Shown here piece by piece: positions 1 through 8,678 of a stretch of DNA of 36,005 bases. Within the stretch, counting starts at the first letter, position 1; the number at the start of each line of letters is the position of its first letter. Below the pieces are notes generated by a model. It worked only from the letters and a program-made list of their open reading frames with translations, did not search any database and was not told where the DNA came from. Origin of the DNA: an uncultured bacterium (lineage in GTDB: Bacteria > Cyanobacteriota > Vampirovibrionia > Gastranaerophilales > Gastranaerophilaceae). The DNA is taken from contig CASFGU010000068.1 of the NCBI GenBank assembly GCA_949294395.1, positions 1-36,005 of the forward strand, read 5' to 3'. The position numbers and the translations under genes were made by a program.

Positions 1-110
1 GAGGCAGGATACCCGCAGGGCAGAACCCTGTTTGCCGCGACCGGCGGGAGCGGCTAACTCGGGTGAGAGGCTGGCGTCCGCTCTGCAATGCACGCCAATT
101 CTCTGTTACA
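1..110. other. Unidentified GC-rich segment, possibly the end of a structured RNA
   Basis: About 64% G+C (70 of 110 bases by hand count) in a window that is otherwise clearly AT-rich. In AT-rich genomes such islands are often structured RNA genes. Local pairings are visible: CAGGG/CCCTG around a CAGAA loop at 17-31, and GGCGT/ACGCC inside AGAG/CTCT at about 66-107. I could not match it to tmRNA, SRP RNA, RNase P RNA, 6S RNA or rRNA. Two forward frames are also open here simply because GC-rich DNA has few stops, so a coding fragment is not excluded. The left side is cut by the window edge, and strand is unknown. Confidence 0.3.
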
Positions 111-123
111 TTTTAAACTAAAA

Positions 124-195
124 AGCGGACGACGGGACTCGAACCCGCGGCGTCAACCTTGGGAAGGTTGCATTCTACCACTGAATTACATCCGC
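124..195 (-). tRNA. tRNA-Gly, anticodon CCC
   Basis: Read on the minus strand it folds as a complete cloverleaf: acceptor GCGGATG with CGTCCGC (one T-G wobble), D-stem ATTC/GAAT, anticodon stem CAACC/GGTTG enclosing TTCCCAA (anticodon CCC, reading GGG), and T-arm GCGGG-TTCGAGT-CCCGT. The discriminator is T, normal for glycine. CCA is not encoded: the next bases are TTTTAG, so a CCA-adding enzyme is needed, unlike the other glycine tRNA here. A run of five T follows the acceptor stem. A TATAAT-like -10 lies upstream at 212-217, with no clear -35. Confidence 0.96.
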
Positions 196-332
196 TTATG
201 TAACTTACAGAATTATATTAACACCAACAAAATTATACTGCAATTCTATACGAAAGATTAATTAAATTTTATGAAAAATAACTTATTTATTCTAATATAA
301 CCTGATATATAAAATACAATTAGGAGAATAAC

Positions 333-908
333 ATGCTTAGAATTGCGCTTTTAGCTTTCTGTCTTTTAATAGTTGCGGCAATTGCGCTTACGAATTACGC
401 AAGAGCCGAAGAAATCCATTTTAACAACAACGTATATATTTTAAAATACAGTGTCCTTTCACCGGAAACCAAAGGTTATGAAAACGAGTATTTTTTAAAA
501 GGTGAAAACAGAACCAACAGAACCCAATTAATCGGAATTTACTACTACCCTGAGATAAATAAACCAATAAAATTTGCGGATGAGAAGTGTAAAGAAATTG
601 AAAATAACGAAATAGATGTGCTTTTAAAATTTATAGAAAACAAAAAAGCGGATAAAGCCGCGCTGAGTTATCTGGCACACGGTTCAGAGCAGGGTAAAAA
701 TTATTTTGAATATAATATCTACAAATATGAAAAACATCCGGACAAAGGCATGATGGTTCTGAGATATTCCGTAAGAAAATTTTTCACAACAGATGAAGAA
801 ATCACTCAAATCGGCACCAGAGTAAAAGAAGAAAATGACGCTTATCTTCAAAAAATTATAGAATCACCTATACCTCCGGTGGTAGAAAAAGATATTAACG
901 AATCCTAG
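333..908 (+). CDS. Secreted protein of unknown function
   Basis: 191 residues. The N-terminus is a classical Sec signal peptide: a short basic start, a hydrophobic run to about residue 20, and a probable signal peptidase I site after ARA at residue 25. There is no lipobox cysteine, so it is exported to the periplasm or outside rather than lipidated. The mature part (about 166 residues) is rich in Lys, Glu, Asn and Tyr, has a single cysteine and no further membrane segment, and I recognise no domain. An AGGAGA ribosome site at about 321-326 supports this ATG. It ends only 2 nt from the convergent glycosyltransferase gene, with no terminator between them. Probably lineage-specific. Confidence 0.8.
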   Translation: MLRIALLAFCLLIVAAIALTNYARAEEIHFNNNVYILKYSVLSPETKGYENEYFLKGENRTNRTQLIGIYYYPEINKPIKFADEKCKEIENNEIDVLLKFIENKKADKAALSYLAHGSEQGKNYFEYNIYKYEKHPDKGMMVLRYSVRKFFTTDEEITQIGTRVKEENDAYLQKIIESPIPPVVEKDINES

Positions 909-910
909 TA

Positions 911-2587
911 TTATTTCTCAAACACAAAAATAACGCTGTCGCCATTTTCATAACGGCCTTTAAAATTCAGATTACGCGCACACATCTCTTTGACTACAAT
1001 TAATGACTTTATAGTAAGCAAATCGTTATAGCTTATCAGGGCATACTTTTCATCATTGTTAACAGTACCTGCAAAAACTTCCGGAGAGAATTCGTCAAAG
1101 TATTTGCTTGACGTAATAACAAACCTCTGTCCAGGTTTCATCTTACGCAAAATAAAACTCATCAGAGCGATGTTGTTCCGGGGCGGAATCACTTCCGCGA
1201 AATAGGTTCGCAAAATTTCCTTACGCTTTTCAAGAGAAAGCTTGTTAAGTTCCTCTTCATGCCCTAAAATTTTTTCAGAGCGGTAAGCAAAATCTTTCAA
1301 AAGACTAAGTATCATAAGATTTTCTGTTTGAACATACTTATCCAGCACTTCTTTTCTGTTCCAGACAACGACAAAATCGCCGTCATTCAAATTTTGAGAG
1401 TTAATAAGCTCCGATACCACACGAAACCCACTACGCGGCAAACGAAACGCTGCATTTTGAGAAAAACAAAAGTAAGAAAGATTAATAACCAGCAGCAGTG
1501 CCGGAATAATTATATTAACTTTTTTAGTTTTAGGCAGCATTGAAAGCCCGAGCCCCAGAACGAGAAGAACATTCGGCAGAGCAAGAGCAACATATCGCGG
1601 CAAAATTTTAAAATTTGTTGTCTGGAATGCAATTATTTCTGCAATGAAAAACACAACAGACGGTATAATTAACAATAACGTATCTTTATCTTTTTTGAGA
1701 GCAAAACCTGTAACCGCTAGAGAAACAATAACCGGCAGAATTATAAAAAATAATACACTTAACGTAAAATTATGAACAATGTAAGAAATATAGTGAACCG
1801 GATTATTTAAAAGCCCTTCAAGTACCGGACTGAACCAGTCTTGAATAACTACAAACAGAGATGACCAGTCACAGTAGTAACCGTTTATCTGATTTGTGTA
1901 ATTCGCATAATTTGACGAAATATAAAACAACGAAGGCAGGCACAATATCCCAAATATTGAAGCCACATAATTCAAAGGCATTAAATTTTCCTTTTGCCTG
2001 TATTTTTCATAATACAAAACTCCGAAAACCGGAAGCACATACAAAAATGCAATTGTATAAGTATGTACCGCAGCCCATGCCGTAAGTGAAAGCCCTGTAA
2101 TGACAAGCTTTGAGGCAGGTACCCTCCCCCGTACATTTTTAAACCTTAGGGCAAAATATGTTAATAAGGTTATCAAAAACATTAAAAGAGAATAAAGCCT
2201 GACTTCCTGTGAATAATAAATCAGGAAGCTGTTAATTGCAAAAACAGCCGCGCAATACAGCCCAGTTTCTTTTGATTTAAGTTCTTTGCCGGCGAAATAT
2301 GCTGCAATAACAGTTAAGACGCCGAAAGTGACAGAAAATGCCCGCAAAGATATATCCGACAATGAAAAAATTTTTGTCCAGAGGTGAAGCAAAACAGGAT
2401 AAACAGGAAAATGAACATCCGTTTTTAAAGTATAAGAAATTACATGAATAATATCAGCCTGCGCGGCTTCTTTATATGAAACGAGTTCATCATACCAGAG
2501 CCCGCCTGTTTTATCCAGACAGAGAACCCTGAAGATTACAGCTGCCAGAAGTATCCCTAACCCAATCCATAAATTTTTATTTTTCAT
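911..2587 (-). CDS. Polytopic membrane glycosyltransferase, GT39/ArnT-like (GT-C fold)
   Basis: 558 residues with about ten or more hydrophobic helices filling the first 380, then a soluble C-terminal domain. After the first helix comes DKTGGLWYDELVSY (about residues 25-38), the acidic loop of the GT-C/protein mannosyltransferase superfamily, where Asp-Glu is the catalytic or metal-binding pair. A second loop has YSQEVRLYSLL, also typical. Such enzymes transfer a sugar from a polyprenyl-phosphate donor on the outer face of the inner membrane to lipid, glycan or protein. Donor and acceptor cannot be told from sequence. AAAGGGA lies about 10 nt before the ATG. It stands alone, not in a polysaccharide cluster. 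Confidence 0.82.
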   Translation of the reverse strand: MKNKNLWIGLGILLAAVIFRVLCLDKTGGLWYDELVSYKEAAQADIIHVISYTLKTDVHFPVYPVLLHLWTKIFSLSDISLRAFSVTFGVLTVIAAYFAGKELKSKETGLYCAAVFAINSFLIYYSQEVRLYSLLMFLITLLTYFALRFKNVRGRVPASKLVITGLSLTAWAAVHTYTIAFLYVLPVFGVLYYEKYRQKENLMPLNYVASIFGILCLPSLFYISSNYANYTNQINGYYCDWSSLFVVIQDWFSPVLEGLLNNPVHYISYIVHNFTLSVLFFIILPVIVSLAVTGFALKKDKDTLLLIIPSVVFFIAEIIAFQTTNFKILPRYVALALPNVLLVLGLGLSMLPKTKKVNIIIPALLLVINLSYFCFSQNAAFRLPRSGFRVVSELINSQNLNDGDFVVVWNRKEVLDKYVQTENLMILSLLKDFAYRSEKILGHEEELNKLSLEKRKEILRTYFAEVIPPRNNIALMSFILRKMKPGQRFVITSSKYFDEFSPEVFAGTVNNDEKYALISYNDLLTIKSLIVVKEMCARNLNFKGRYENGDSVIFVFEK

Positions 2588-2674
2588 GCTTTAATATCCC
2601 TTTTTTAATCTTAATCCATCCAAAACGCCACCGGCCGGCGCATTTATAAGTTCGCATCAATATTGAACTTTAAT

Positions 2675-2705
2675 AAAAAAGACCCACTTAAGGTGAGTCT
2701 TTTTT
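2675..2705 (-). terminator. Intrinsic terminator of tRNA-Gly(GCC)
   Basis: A hairpin with arms 2675-2687 and 2693-2705 (about 13 bp including one G-T pair) and a 5-nt loop. The outer part of the stem is an A6/T6 run, so it can work in both directions. It starts 2 nt after the tRNA CCA end and lies upstream of the glycosyltransferase gene, insulating that gene from tRNA transcription. Confidence 0.88.
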
Positions 2706-2706
2706 A

Positions 2707-2781
2707 TGGAGCGGGAGACGAGGCTCGAACTCGCGACATCTTCCTTGGCAAGGAAGCATTCTACCACTGAATTACCCCCGC
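2707..2781 (-). tRNA. tRNA-Gly, anticodon GCC, CCA encoded
   Basis: Minus-strand cloverleaf: acceptor GCGGGGG/CTCCCGC, D-arm ATTC-AGTGGTA-GAAT, anticodon stem CTTCC/GGAAG around TTGCCAA (anticodon GCC, reading GGC and GGT), T-arm GCGAG-TTCGAGC-CTCGT, discriminator T followed by an encoded CCA at 2707-2709. It differs from the CCC tRNA at the left edge, where CCA is missing. It is a single-gene transcription unit with its own promoter (2801-2828) and terminator (2675-2705). Confidence 0.97.
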
Positions 2782-2800
2782 TTATTTGCGTTACTTCTTT

Positions 2801-2828
2801 ATTATACACGGGCAAAAATTTTTTGCAA
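2801..2828 (-). promoter_or_regulatory. Promoter of tRNA-Gly(GCC)
   Basis: On the minus strand, TTGCAA (2828-2823), a 16-nt spacer, then TATAAT (2806-2801), about 19 nt upstream of the mature 5' end. The -10 is preceded by CCCGTG, also seen before the dnaE and tatD -10 elements. Confidence 0.78.
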
Positions 2829-2943
2829 GCACTTTTTATAATTTTGTTTTTAGGTTATTAAAAACACAGCAGACAGCCAACAGATTAAGGCACGTGCCAC
2901 TAATTACCTCTTATACATATAGCCCGCACAACCACACTTAGTT

Positions 2944-5900
2944 TTATGCAGCCTGTAGATCTTCATCTTTACTGTCCATTGAGCGGATATTTATCTCAAG
3001 TCTTTCAGGAAAAGCTTTTTTCAGCCGGTTAGACAAATCATTTGAAGAATCTACCCAGAACATTGAGGCTGTAAGTATTTTTGACATACCAAAATCATCC
3101 TTAACTTTCAGCATTACAGGGTCAGCTCCCTGATATTCGCACAAAACATTTTTCAAAAGAACAAGTTCCTCAAACTTAAAATCATCAGTAAGTTCTATAG
3201 TAAATATATTTGAATTATCAACCGGTTTAACTGTATCTACAAGAATAACAGGCGGTTCATCGTCATTCCTGCGGTTAATCTTTCCGGAAATAATGACACG
3301 CTGTTCAGTTTCCAGAAACGACCCGTATTCCTGAATTTTACTGTTAAATGCTATTACATCGGTTTTGCCGGATAAATCTTCCACAGTCACAAACCTTATA
3401 AATTTTGTAGGATCCTTCTTGGTAGGAATCTGCTTTGTGGCTGTCACAAGCCCGCAAATAGTAACAACTTTCTCATTCTTCAACTCCGGAAGCTCGGATA
3501 TTTTATGTGTCATTAGAAACGGAAGTTTGTCACGTATTGTGGAAAGCGGATGAGAAGTTACGTAAAACCCTAAAAATTCTTTCTCCAGAATTTGAATCTG
3601 GCGCTGGTCGTATTCTTCATCAGAACCGGAAAGCTGAAATTTTGCATCCTCTACTGCTGAACTGTCGCCTAACAAATCAAAAAGACTTCCCTGTCCGGAC
3701 TCTCTGGCTTTCGCTTCTCTGGACGCCGTTGCTGTTATATAATCGATATTTTCCATTAACTGTTTCCGGCTTTTTTCAATATTAGAAAAAGCTCCGGCTT
3801 TAATCAGTCCTTCAAGAGTTTTTTTATTTGAACATTTTGAATCCAGCCGCTTGCAGTAATCGTAAATTGATTTATACGGCCCGTTTGCCTCGCGTTCTTT
3901 TATAATTTCCTCAATAACACCTTCTCCAACCTGTTTAATTGAGGCAAGTCCGAATCTGATATTTCCCCCATCAGGAGTGAAGGTTGATTGAGAATGGTTT
4001 ATATCCGGAGGAAGAACTTTTATTCCTTTTTTCTGGGCTTCTTCTATGTAAAGCTGTGTCTTATCCTGATCGCCTGCAACGCTGGAAAGAAGTGCAGACA
4101 GATATTCAACAGGATAATGGCATTTCAGATAAGCTGTCTGGTATGCTACAAAAGCATAAGCAGCCGAATGCGACCTGTTAAAACAGTATGATGCAAACGC
4201 AAGTATCTGGTTAAACAAAGCTTCCGCATCTTTTGAGGACATGCCATGCTGGGCTGAACGCTCGATGAATTTAGATTTTTGTTTTTCCATTTCATCGACT
4301 TTTTTCTTACCCATCATACGGCGCACCATGTCTGCCTGACCGAGTGTGTAGTCTGCCAGAACCTGAAACACCTGCATAATCTGTTCCTGATATACAATTG
4401 TTCCGTAAGTATCTTTCAAAACCGGTTCAAGAAGAGGATGTGCATAAGTAATCTGCTGACGTCCGTGTTTTCTTTCTACAAAGTCAGTAACCATGCCGGA
4501 ATCCAGCGGCCCCGGTCTGAACAGTGCAACAAGGGCGCCTAAATCTTCAAATACGTCCGGCTTAAGTTTTTTCACAAGGTTTTTCATCCCCTGAGATTCA
4601 AGCTGGAACACCCCGTCTGTATCACCTGTCATAAGCATGTCATAAACAGGTTTGTCATCAAGCGGAATATCGTTAATTTTTAATTCAATTCCCTGCTGCT
4701 GCTTAATTAAATCTACGGTTTTATAAATAGTTGTAAGGTTTCTGAGCCCCAGAAAGTCCATTTTCAAAAGGCTTAAGACTTCCGTAACATCATGCGGAGG
4801 ATAACCTGTCTGAACAATGCCGTCTTTTGAAGGCTGTACCGGAAGAATATGATCCAGAGGCTCGGGTGCAATAATTACACCCGCGGCATGAGTTCCTGTA
4901 TTATTCTTAATTCCTTCAATGGCAACAGCTAAATCTACAATCTTTTTTACGCCGACGGTTTTACCTTCAGAAGGTTCTCCTGCCGGAAGCTGTTCATCTT
5001 TATCATAAAGCGTTTTCAACTCTGAACCGTCAACCTGCATGGCATCTTTAAGAGTTTTCGCTTTAGGATTTGTTGCCTGAGCAAGTTCAATTGCAGGTTC
5101 AACAAGTGAAGCGAGTTTGTTGCTCTCGGAAAACGGAACTTTCAAAATTCTGCAGATACCTTTGAGGGCAGCTTTGGCAGCGTAAGTACCAAAAGTTATA
5201 ATCTGACAGACTTTATCCTCTCCGTATTTTTTGGTAACATAATCAATTACCTCACCACGGCGTTCTATGCAGAAGTCTATATCAATATCAGGCATGGTAA
5301 AACGTTCCGGATTCAAAAATCTTTCAAACAACAGTTTATGCTTGATAGGATCAAGGTCTGTAATTTCCAGTGCATAAGCAACAACTGAGCCTGCAGCAGA
5401 TCCTCTGCCAGGGCCTACAGGAATTCCGTGGGTTTTGGCGTAATGAATAAAGTCCCATGTAATTAAGAAATACGCAGCAAATCCCATCTGCTCAATTACA
5501 CCGATTTCGTAATCAATACGCTCTTTCAAAGCCGGAGTAATTTCCCCGTAACGTTTTTTACAGCCTTCATATACAAGATATTCAAGATAGGAATCAATCG
5601 TATAACCCTGCGGAACTTTATAATCCGGCAGCGGGCTTTTACCGAGTTCAAGTGTAAGATGGCATTTCTCAGCAATTTCTACGGTATTATTTATACACTC
5701 CTCAAACATTTCAGCTTCCATCCACCTGAAGGAATCCCTTAATTGCTCGGCTGTTTTTACGTAAAATTCATTATTGGCAAAGTGAAAACGATTCGGGTCA
5801 TCTTTTTCGCTGTTGGTCTGCATACAAAGAAGCGTATCGTGCATATCTGCATCTTCCCTGTAAAGATAGTGTGAATCGTTTGTGATAACCATTTTCAGAT

Positions 5901-6489
5901 TTAATTCTTTAGCGAGTCTGATAAGTTCCGGGTTTGTACGTTTCTGATCGTCCAGCCCGTGATCCTGAAGTTCTATATAATAATCTTCGCCAAACAAATC
6001 TTTATAACTCTGCGCGGTTTTCTTTGCAGCGTCGTAATCGTTTTTCAAAAGGTTCTGCAGCACCTCGCCGCCCAGACACGCAGAAAGACAGATAAGCCCT
6101 TCATGGTGTTCTTTTAGCAGTTCAAAATTTATACGCGGGTGCATGTAACGTCCTTTGCACCATGCAACAGAAACTAGTTTTATAAGGTTTGCATAGCCGG
6201 CTTTATCCTTTGCTAGAAGAACAAGGTGGTAACACGGATTGTGCGACTTATCACGCTCTGTAATATCACCGTCATGCACATAAAATTCACAGCCTAAAAT
6301 AGGTTTTACACCGTTTTCTTTTGCAGTTGTATAAAGCTCCATATCGCCGTACATTACACCGTGATCAGTCAGAGCAACTGCCGGCATGCCGTTTTCTTTT
6401 GCAAAATTTACTAAATCTTTTATTCTTATAGCGCCGTCCAGAAGCGAATATTCACTGTGGACATGCAATGGTACATAAGGTCTTGACAT
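2944..6489 (-). CDS. dnaE: DNA polymerase III alpha subunit (replicative polymerase)
   Basis: 1181 residues, the normal DnaE length. It catalyses template-directed DNA synthesis at the replication fork. Order of parts: an N-terminal PHP domain with HVHSEYSLLDG, ALTDHG and NDSHYL metal-ligand motifs; the C-family polymerase palm, where PDIDIDF near residue 400 holds two catalytic aspartates and KMDFLGLRNLT the third; finger motifs such as GPGRGSAAGS; a helix-hairpin-helix region; and an OB fold around residues 990-1060 (VTICGLV to GKTDVIAF). The PHP histidines look intact, so a proofreading or pyrophosphatase role of PHP is possible. No Shine-Dalgarno precedes the ATG; a -10 sits 6 nt upstream, predicting a leaderless mRNA. 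It lies downstream of two WYL regulators on the same strand. Confidence 0.98.
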   Translation of the reverse strand: MSRPYVPLHVHSEYSLLDGAIRIKDLVNFAKENGMPAVALTDHGVMYGDMELYTTAKENGVKPILGCEFYVHDGDITERDKSHNPCYHLVLLAKDKAGYANLIKLVSVAWCKGRYMHPRINFELLKEHHEGLICLSACLGGEVLQNLLKNDYDAAKKTAQSYKDLFGEDYYIELQDHGLDDQKRTNPELIRLAKELNLKMVITNDSHYLYREDADMHDTLLCMQTNSEKDDPNRFHFANNEFYVKTAEQLRDSFRWMEAEMFEECINNTVEIAEKCHLTLELGKSPLPDYKVPQGYTIDSYLEYLVYEGCKKRYGEITPALKERIDYEIGVIEQMGFAAYFLITWDFIHYAKTHGIPVGPGRGSAAGSVVAYALEITDLDPIKHKLLFERFLNPERFTMPDIDIDFCIERRGEVIDYVTKKYGEDKVCQIITFGTYAAKAALKGICRILKVPFSESNKLASLVEPAIELAQATNPKAKTLKDAMQVDGSELKTLYDKDEQLPAGEPSEGKTVGVKKIVDLAVAIEGIKNNTGTHAAGVIIAPEPLDHILPVQPSKDGIVQTGYPPHDVTEVLSLLKMDFLGLRNLTTIYKTVDLIKQQQGIELKINDIPLDDKPVYDMLMTGDTDGVFQLESQGMKNLVKKLKPDVFEDLGALVALFRPGPLDSGMVTDFVERKHGRQQITYAHPLLEPVLKDTYGTIVYQEQIMQVFQVLADYTLGQADMVRRMMGKKKVDEMEKQKSKFIERSAQHGMSSKDAEALFNQILAFASYCFNRSHSAAYAFVAYQTAYLKCHYPVEYLSALLSSVAGDQDKTQLYIEEAQKKGIKVLPPDINHSQSTFTPDGGNIRFGLASIKQVGEGVIEEIIKEREANGPYKSIYDYCKRLDSKCSNKKTLEGLIKAGAFSNIEKSRKQLMENIDYITATASREAKARESGQGSLFDLLGDSSAVEDAKFQLSGSDEEYDQRQIQILEKEFLGFYVTSHPLSTIRDKLPFLMTHKISELPELKNEKVVTICGLVTATKQIPTKKDPTKFIRFVTVEDLSGKTDVIAFNSKIQEYGSFLETEQRVIISGKINRRNDDEPPVILVDTVKPVDNSNIFTIELTDDFKFEELVLLKNVLCEYQGADPVMLKVKDDFGMSKILTASMFWVDSSNDLSNRLKKAFPERLEINIRSMDSKDEDLQAA

Positions 6490-6495
6490 ATTTTA

Positions 6496-6504
6496 ATTTT
6501 ATCA
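6496..6504 (-). promoter_or_regulatory. Extended -10 promoter directly before dnaE
   Basis: Minus strand: TGA followed by TAAAAT (6501-6496), then 6 nt and the dnaE ATG at 6489. Transcription should start at or within a base or two of the ATG. No convincing -35 is visible, which is common when the extended TGn is present. CCCGTG overlaps the extended element. Confidence 0.55.
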
Positions 6505-6540
6505 CGGGTAATTTATTTTATCAGTTATTGTTAAATTTAA

Positions 6541-7464
6541 TTAATCCTGATAATTTTCAAGCGTTTTATCAATAATAGAAACCATGCGGTCTTTCAAAAA
6601 TTTCGGTGAAACAATTACACATTTATCTGCATACTTCAATAAACGGGCAAAAAGTACGTCAAAATCTTCATTTGTATTTATCACTGTAAGATTACCCTGC
6701 TCATCAAATCCTTTTGCATATTCCCATTCTTTCAATTTGTAAGATTTTGAAAGCGGCTCTTTAAGCTTAAAAACAACCGTCATACTGATTTCTGGAGCAC
6801 TGGAAATTGTCGGAAGCTGCCGGATTGATTTTATTGCATCAATCGGAATATCAAATATCTGGCGGCTGAGCTGGTTATATACACTGAAACAAACTTTTCT
6901 GTTCTGATACTTTACCTCTTTCGGCGAACATATTATAGACTGAAATTCATCACCGGATATGTAAGAAATTTCGAGTTTTTGTTTTTCCTGACAGTATTTT
7001 TCGCAATCATTTATCCTGTCTTTAAACTTTGCGAAATAGCATGACAAATCAAAATTTTCATCCGGAGAAATTGATTGAAGCAAAACTTTTGTTTTTTCAC
7101 TGTATCTTAACTCAAGCTCTTTGATAAATTTGTTAAAACTTTCTTTTGATTTACCCTCCGGCAAAATTTCAGACGCTGATTTTAAAAGTAATACAGCTCT
7201 AAGTTCATTTTCTGTTAAATCAATACTGAACGGAGTGTTTAAAAGATAGTATGTACTCTTTTTCTTCTTAATTTTTAGTCCGAAAATCTTTAAAGTATTC
7301 AGATATTTATTCAAAATTACATGAGAATTTGACTTCACGCCGTCAACTTCATCTGCGAAAATATTTATAACATCAAAATACTGCGCTTCACCATTTGAAA
7401 GCAGCTTAAGAAGTTCAAATATTTTCAATACTGAATCATTATATTTTTCACTCAATCTAGCCAA
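6541..7464 (-). CDS. WYL-domain transcriptional regulator, second of a pair
   Basis: 307 residues. The N-terminal 90 residues resemble a divergent winged-helix domain. From about residue 165 comes a WYL-like Sm-fold domain (KLEISYISGDEFQSI to DIPIDAIKSIRQL), then a C-terminal extension like WCX. WYL domains bind nucleic acid or small ligands and act as regulators, often as pairs of the PafB/PafC kind. The start is a TTG at 7464: no other plausible start exists upstream, and GGAGG lies 8-9 nt before it inside the end of the preceding gene. It overlaps that gene by 8 nt, so the two are translationally coupled and probably form a heterodimer. The WYL core is degenerate compared with its partner. 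Confidence 0.75.
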   Translation of the reverse strand: MARLSEKYNDSVLKIFELLKLLSNGEAQYFDVINIFADEVDGVKSNSHVILNKYLNTLKIFGLKIKKKKSTYYLLNTPFSIDLTENELRAVLLLKSASEILPEGKSKESFNKFIKELELRYSEKTKVLLQSISPDENFDLSCYFAKFKDRINDCEKYCQEKQKLEISYISGDEFQSIICSPKEVKYQNRKVCFSVYNQLSRQIFDIPIDAIKSIRQLPTISSAPEISMTVVFKLKEPLSKSYKLKEWEYAKGFDEQGNLTVINTNEDFDVLFARLLKYADKCVIVSPKFLKDRMVSIIDKTLENYQD

Positions 7465-8398
7465 GGAAGTAACCCTCCTTCATGCGTTTAAGAGTTTCAA
7501 TAATTTCATTTTTGAACTCTTCAGGATACAAAACCTTGCATGCACTGCCGAGAGAAAGCACCCTCTGTTTTGCGATAAAAGGATTTGAGGTAATTAATTC
7601 TGCAACAATGCTGTTGTCTTTTAGCTCAACAATTTTCTCATCATCACCCAGCTTGAACTCTGATTGTTTTGTTTTAACTTCAAAACCTATAGTAATATTT
7701 TCCGGGGGTGTTATTGCATCATTTTTTAATTTAATCTCAATAATTCTGTTAATTCTTGAAACAGGCAGATAGGTATACTGATTGTATTCCAGTCCTGTTC
7801 CGTATAGATAAAGCTTATTGTTATTAAAACCGAGTTTGTCTATAATTATTTCAAGAGGCTTAACTCCGGAGCGCGGAGAGTTATACTCAACTGTTACCTG
7901 TCTTTTTGCAGAAGCACATTTTAAAAGTTCATCCAGCAGGTCTATATCCAGCCCGAAAAGAGGGGAAACAGCCTCAATTGACTCTTTAAAATCTTTATTA
8001 TGAAGCTGACCTGCAAGTTTATACAAAAATTTATCTAGCAATATTAATTCTTCAAGTTTAATATTCTTTGACAATGCCTTATAAACTTTGGTAATACTTT
8101 TTATCTGATCAGCATTAAGCGAAAGTTCAAATGGATGTGAAACCATTCTGTATTTTGAGCCTTCTGTCTTTTTTGCTCTTATTATCTCGCAACCAGCCAT
8201 TCGTAATGAGGTCAGATAAACCCTCAAAGTATCTATTGAGATAGACTCTTTTATAAATTCATTCTTTTCAAAATAATCTTTAATTTCAAGATAGGATTTC
8301 GGAGATTCAAGCAAAAGAGAAAAAACAAGAAGAGATTTGAAGCCGGTAAAAGACATCAAATTATATGTAACCTTATTGTTTTTCAAAAACTCTTTCAT
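7457..8398 (-). CDS. WYL-domain transcriptional regulator, first of a pair
   Basis: 313 residues: an N-terminal winged-helix-like domain (about residues 10-95, with an SIDTLRVYLTSLRMAGCEI recognition-type helix), a WYL domain at about 168-230 (VTVEYNSPRSGVKPLEIIIDKLG, LYLYGTG, YTYLPVSRINRI), and a C-terminal WCX-type domain to residue 313. Probably a DNA-binding regulator responding to a nucleotide or DNA-damage signal, by analogy with PafBC and related proteins; the target is unknown. GGAG lies about 10 nt before the ATG. The gene opens onto an unusually long non-coding region with a large palindrome, and a -10 (TATAAT) is at 8418-8423. Confidence 0.78.
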   Translation of the reverse strand: MKEFLKNNKVTYNLMSFTGFKSLLVFSLLLESPKSYLEIKDYFEKNEFIKESISIDTLRVYLTSLRMAGCEIIRAKKTEGSKYRMVSHPFELSLNADQIKSITKVYKALSKNIKLEELILLDKFLYKLAGQLHNKDFKESIEAVSPLFGLDIDLLDELLKCASAKRQVTVEYNSPRSGVKPLEIIIDKLGFNNNKLYLYGTGLEYNQYTYLPVSRINRIIEIKLKNDAITPPENITIGFEVKTKQSEFKLGDDEKIVELKDNSIVAELITSNPFIAKQRVLSLGSACKVLYPEEFKNEIIETLKRMKEGYFLG

Positions 8399-8417
8399 AA
8401 AAAAGCTGCTCCTTCCT

Positions 8418-8423
8418 ATTATA
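8418..8423 (-). promoter_or_regulatory. Probable -10 of the WYL pair
   Basis: TATAAT on the minus strand, 19 nt upstream of the ATG at 8398, leaving room for the GGAG ribosome site. No good -35 is seen. Just upstream, 8444-8460 holds ACAATT-TAC-AATTGT, a short inverted repeat that could be an operator. Confidence 0.45.
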
Positions 8424-8505
8424 ATATTACAAAATTCTAAAATTGGCTACAATTTACAATTGTGCGGAAACATTTAATAACCGCATACCATAACGCTATA
8501 TAAGA

Positions 8506-8678
8506 TAAGTAAGGATTAAATAAAATCTTACCGGAACTTCATTCGCTAGACGTTTGTAATCGGTTCAACATAAAGCAAGTGAACTCGCTACGCTCAAACA
8601 GCACTTGCTTTTGAAAACGTTTCACCGAACAACGTCTGCTCTTTCCGTTAAGGTAAGATTTTATTTAATCCTTACTTA
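8506..8678. repeat. 173-bp element with perfect 27-bp terminal inverted repeats
   Basis: The arms 8506-8532 and 8652-8678 are perfect reverse complements (27 of 27). Inside, further arms pair imperfectly (AGACGTT near 8548-8554 with its complement near 8632-8638, then CGGT), and AAGCAAGTG at 8573-8581 pairs perfectly with 8602-8610 around a 20-nt loop containing CGCTACGC. Either strand could therefore fold as one long hairpin. Size and symmetry fit a MITE-like non-autonomous element or a dispersed palindromic repeat. I see no clear target-site duplication, no ORF inside and no second copy in this window. Confidence 0.8.

Noticed and set aside
1..30. A 3' end of a cobalamin riboswitch (GGCAGGATACCCGC looks like the AGGATACCTGCC core)
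   Set aside because: The match is short, the upstream half is outside the window, the direction leads to a tRNA on the opposite strand and no B12 gene follows.
2889..2898. GGCACGTGCC perfect palindrome downstream of dnaE as a terminator or operator
   Set aside because: It is too short for a terminator, has no T-run, and a 10-bp palindrome alone is weak evidence for a binding site.
3365..4542. Several plus-strand open frames antisense to dnaE
   Set aside because: They are shadows of the highly conserved dnaE frame, without ribosome sites or recognisable protein content.
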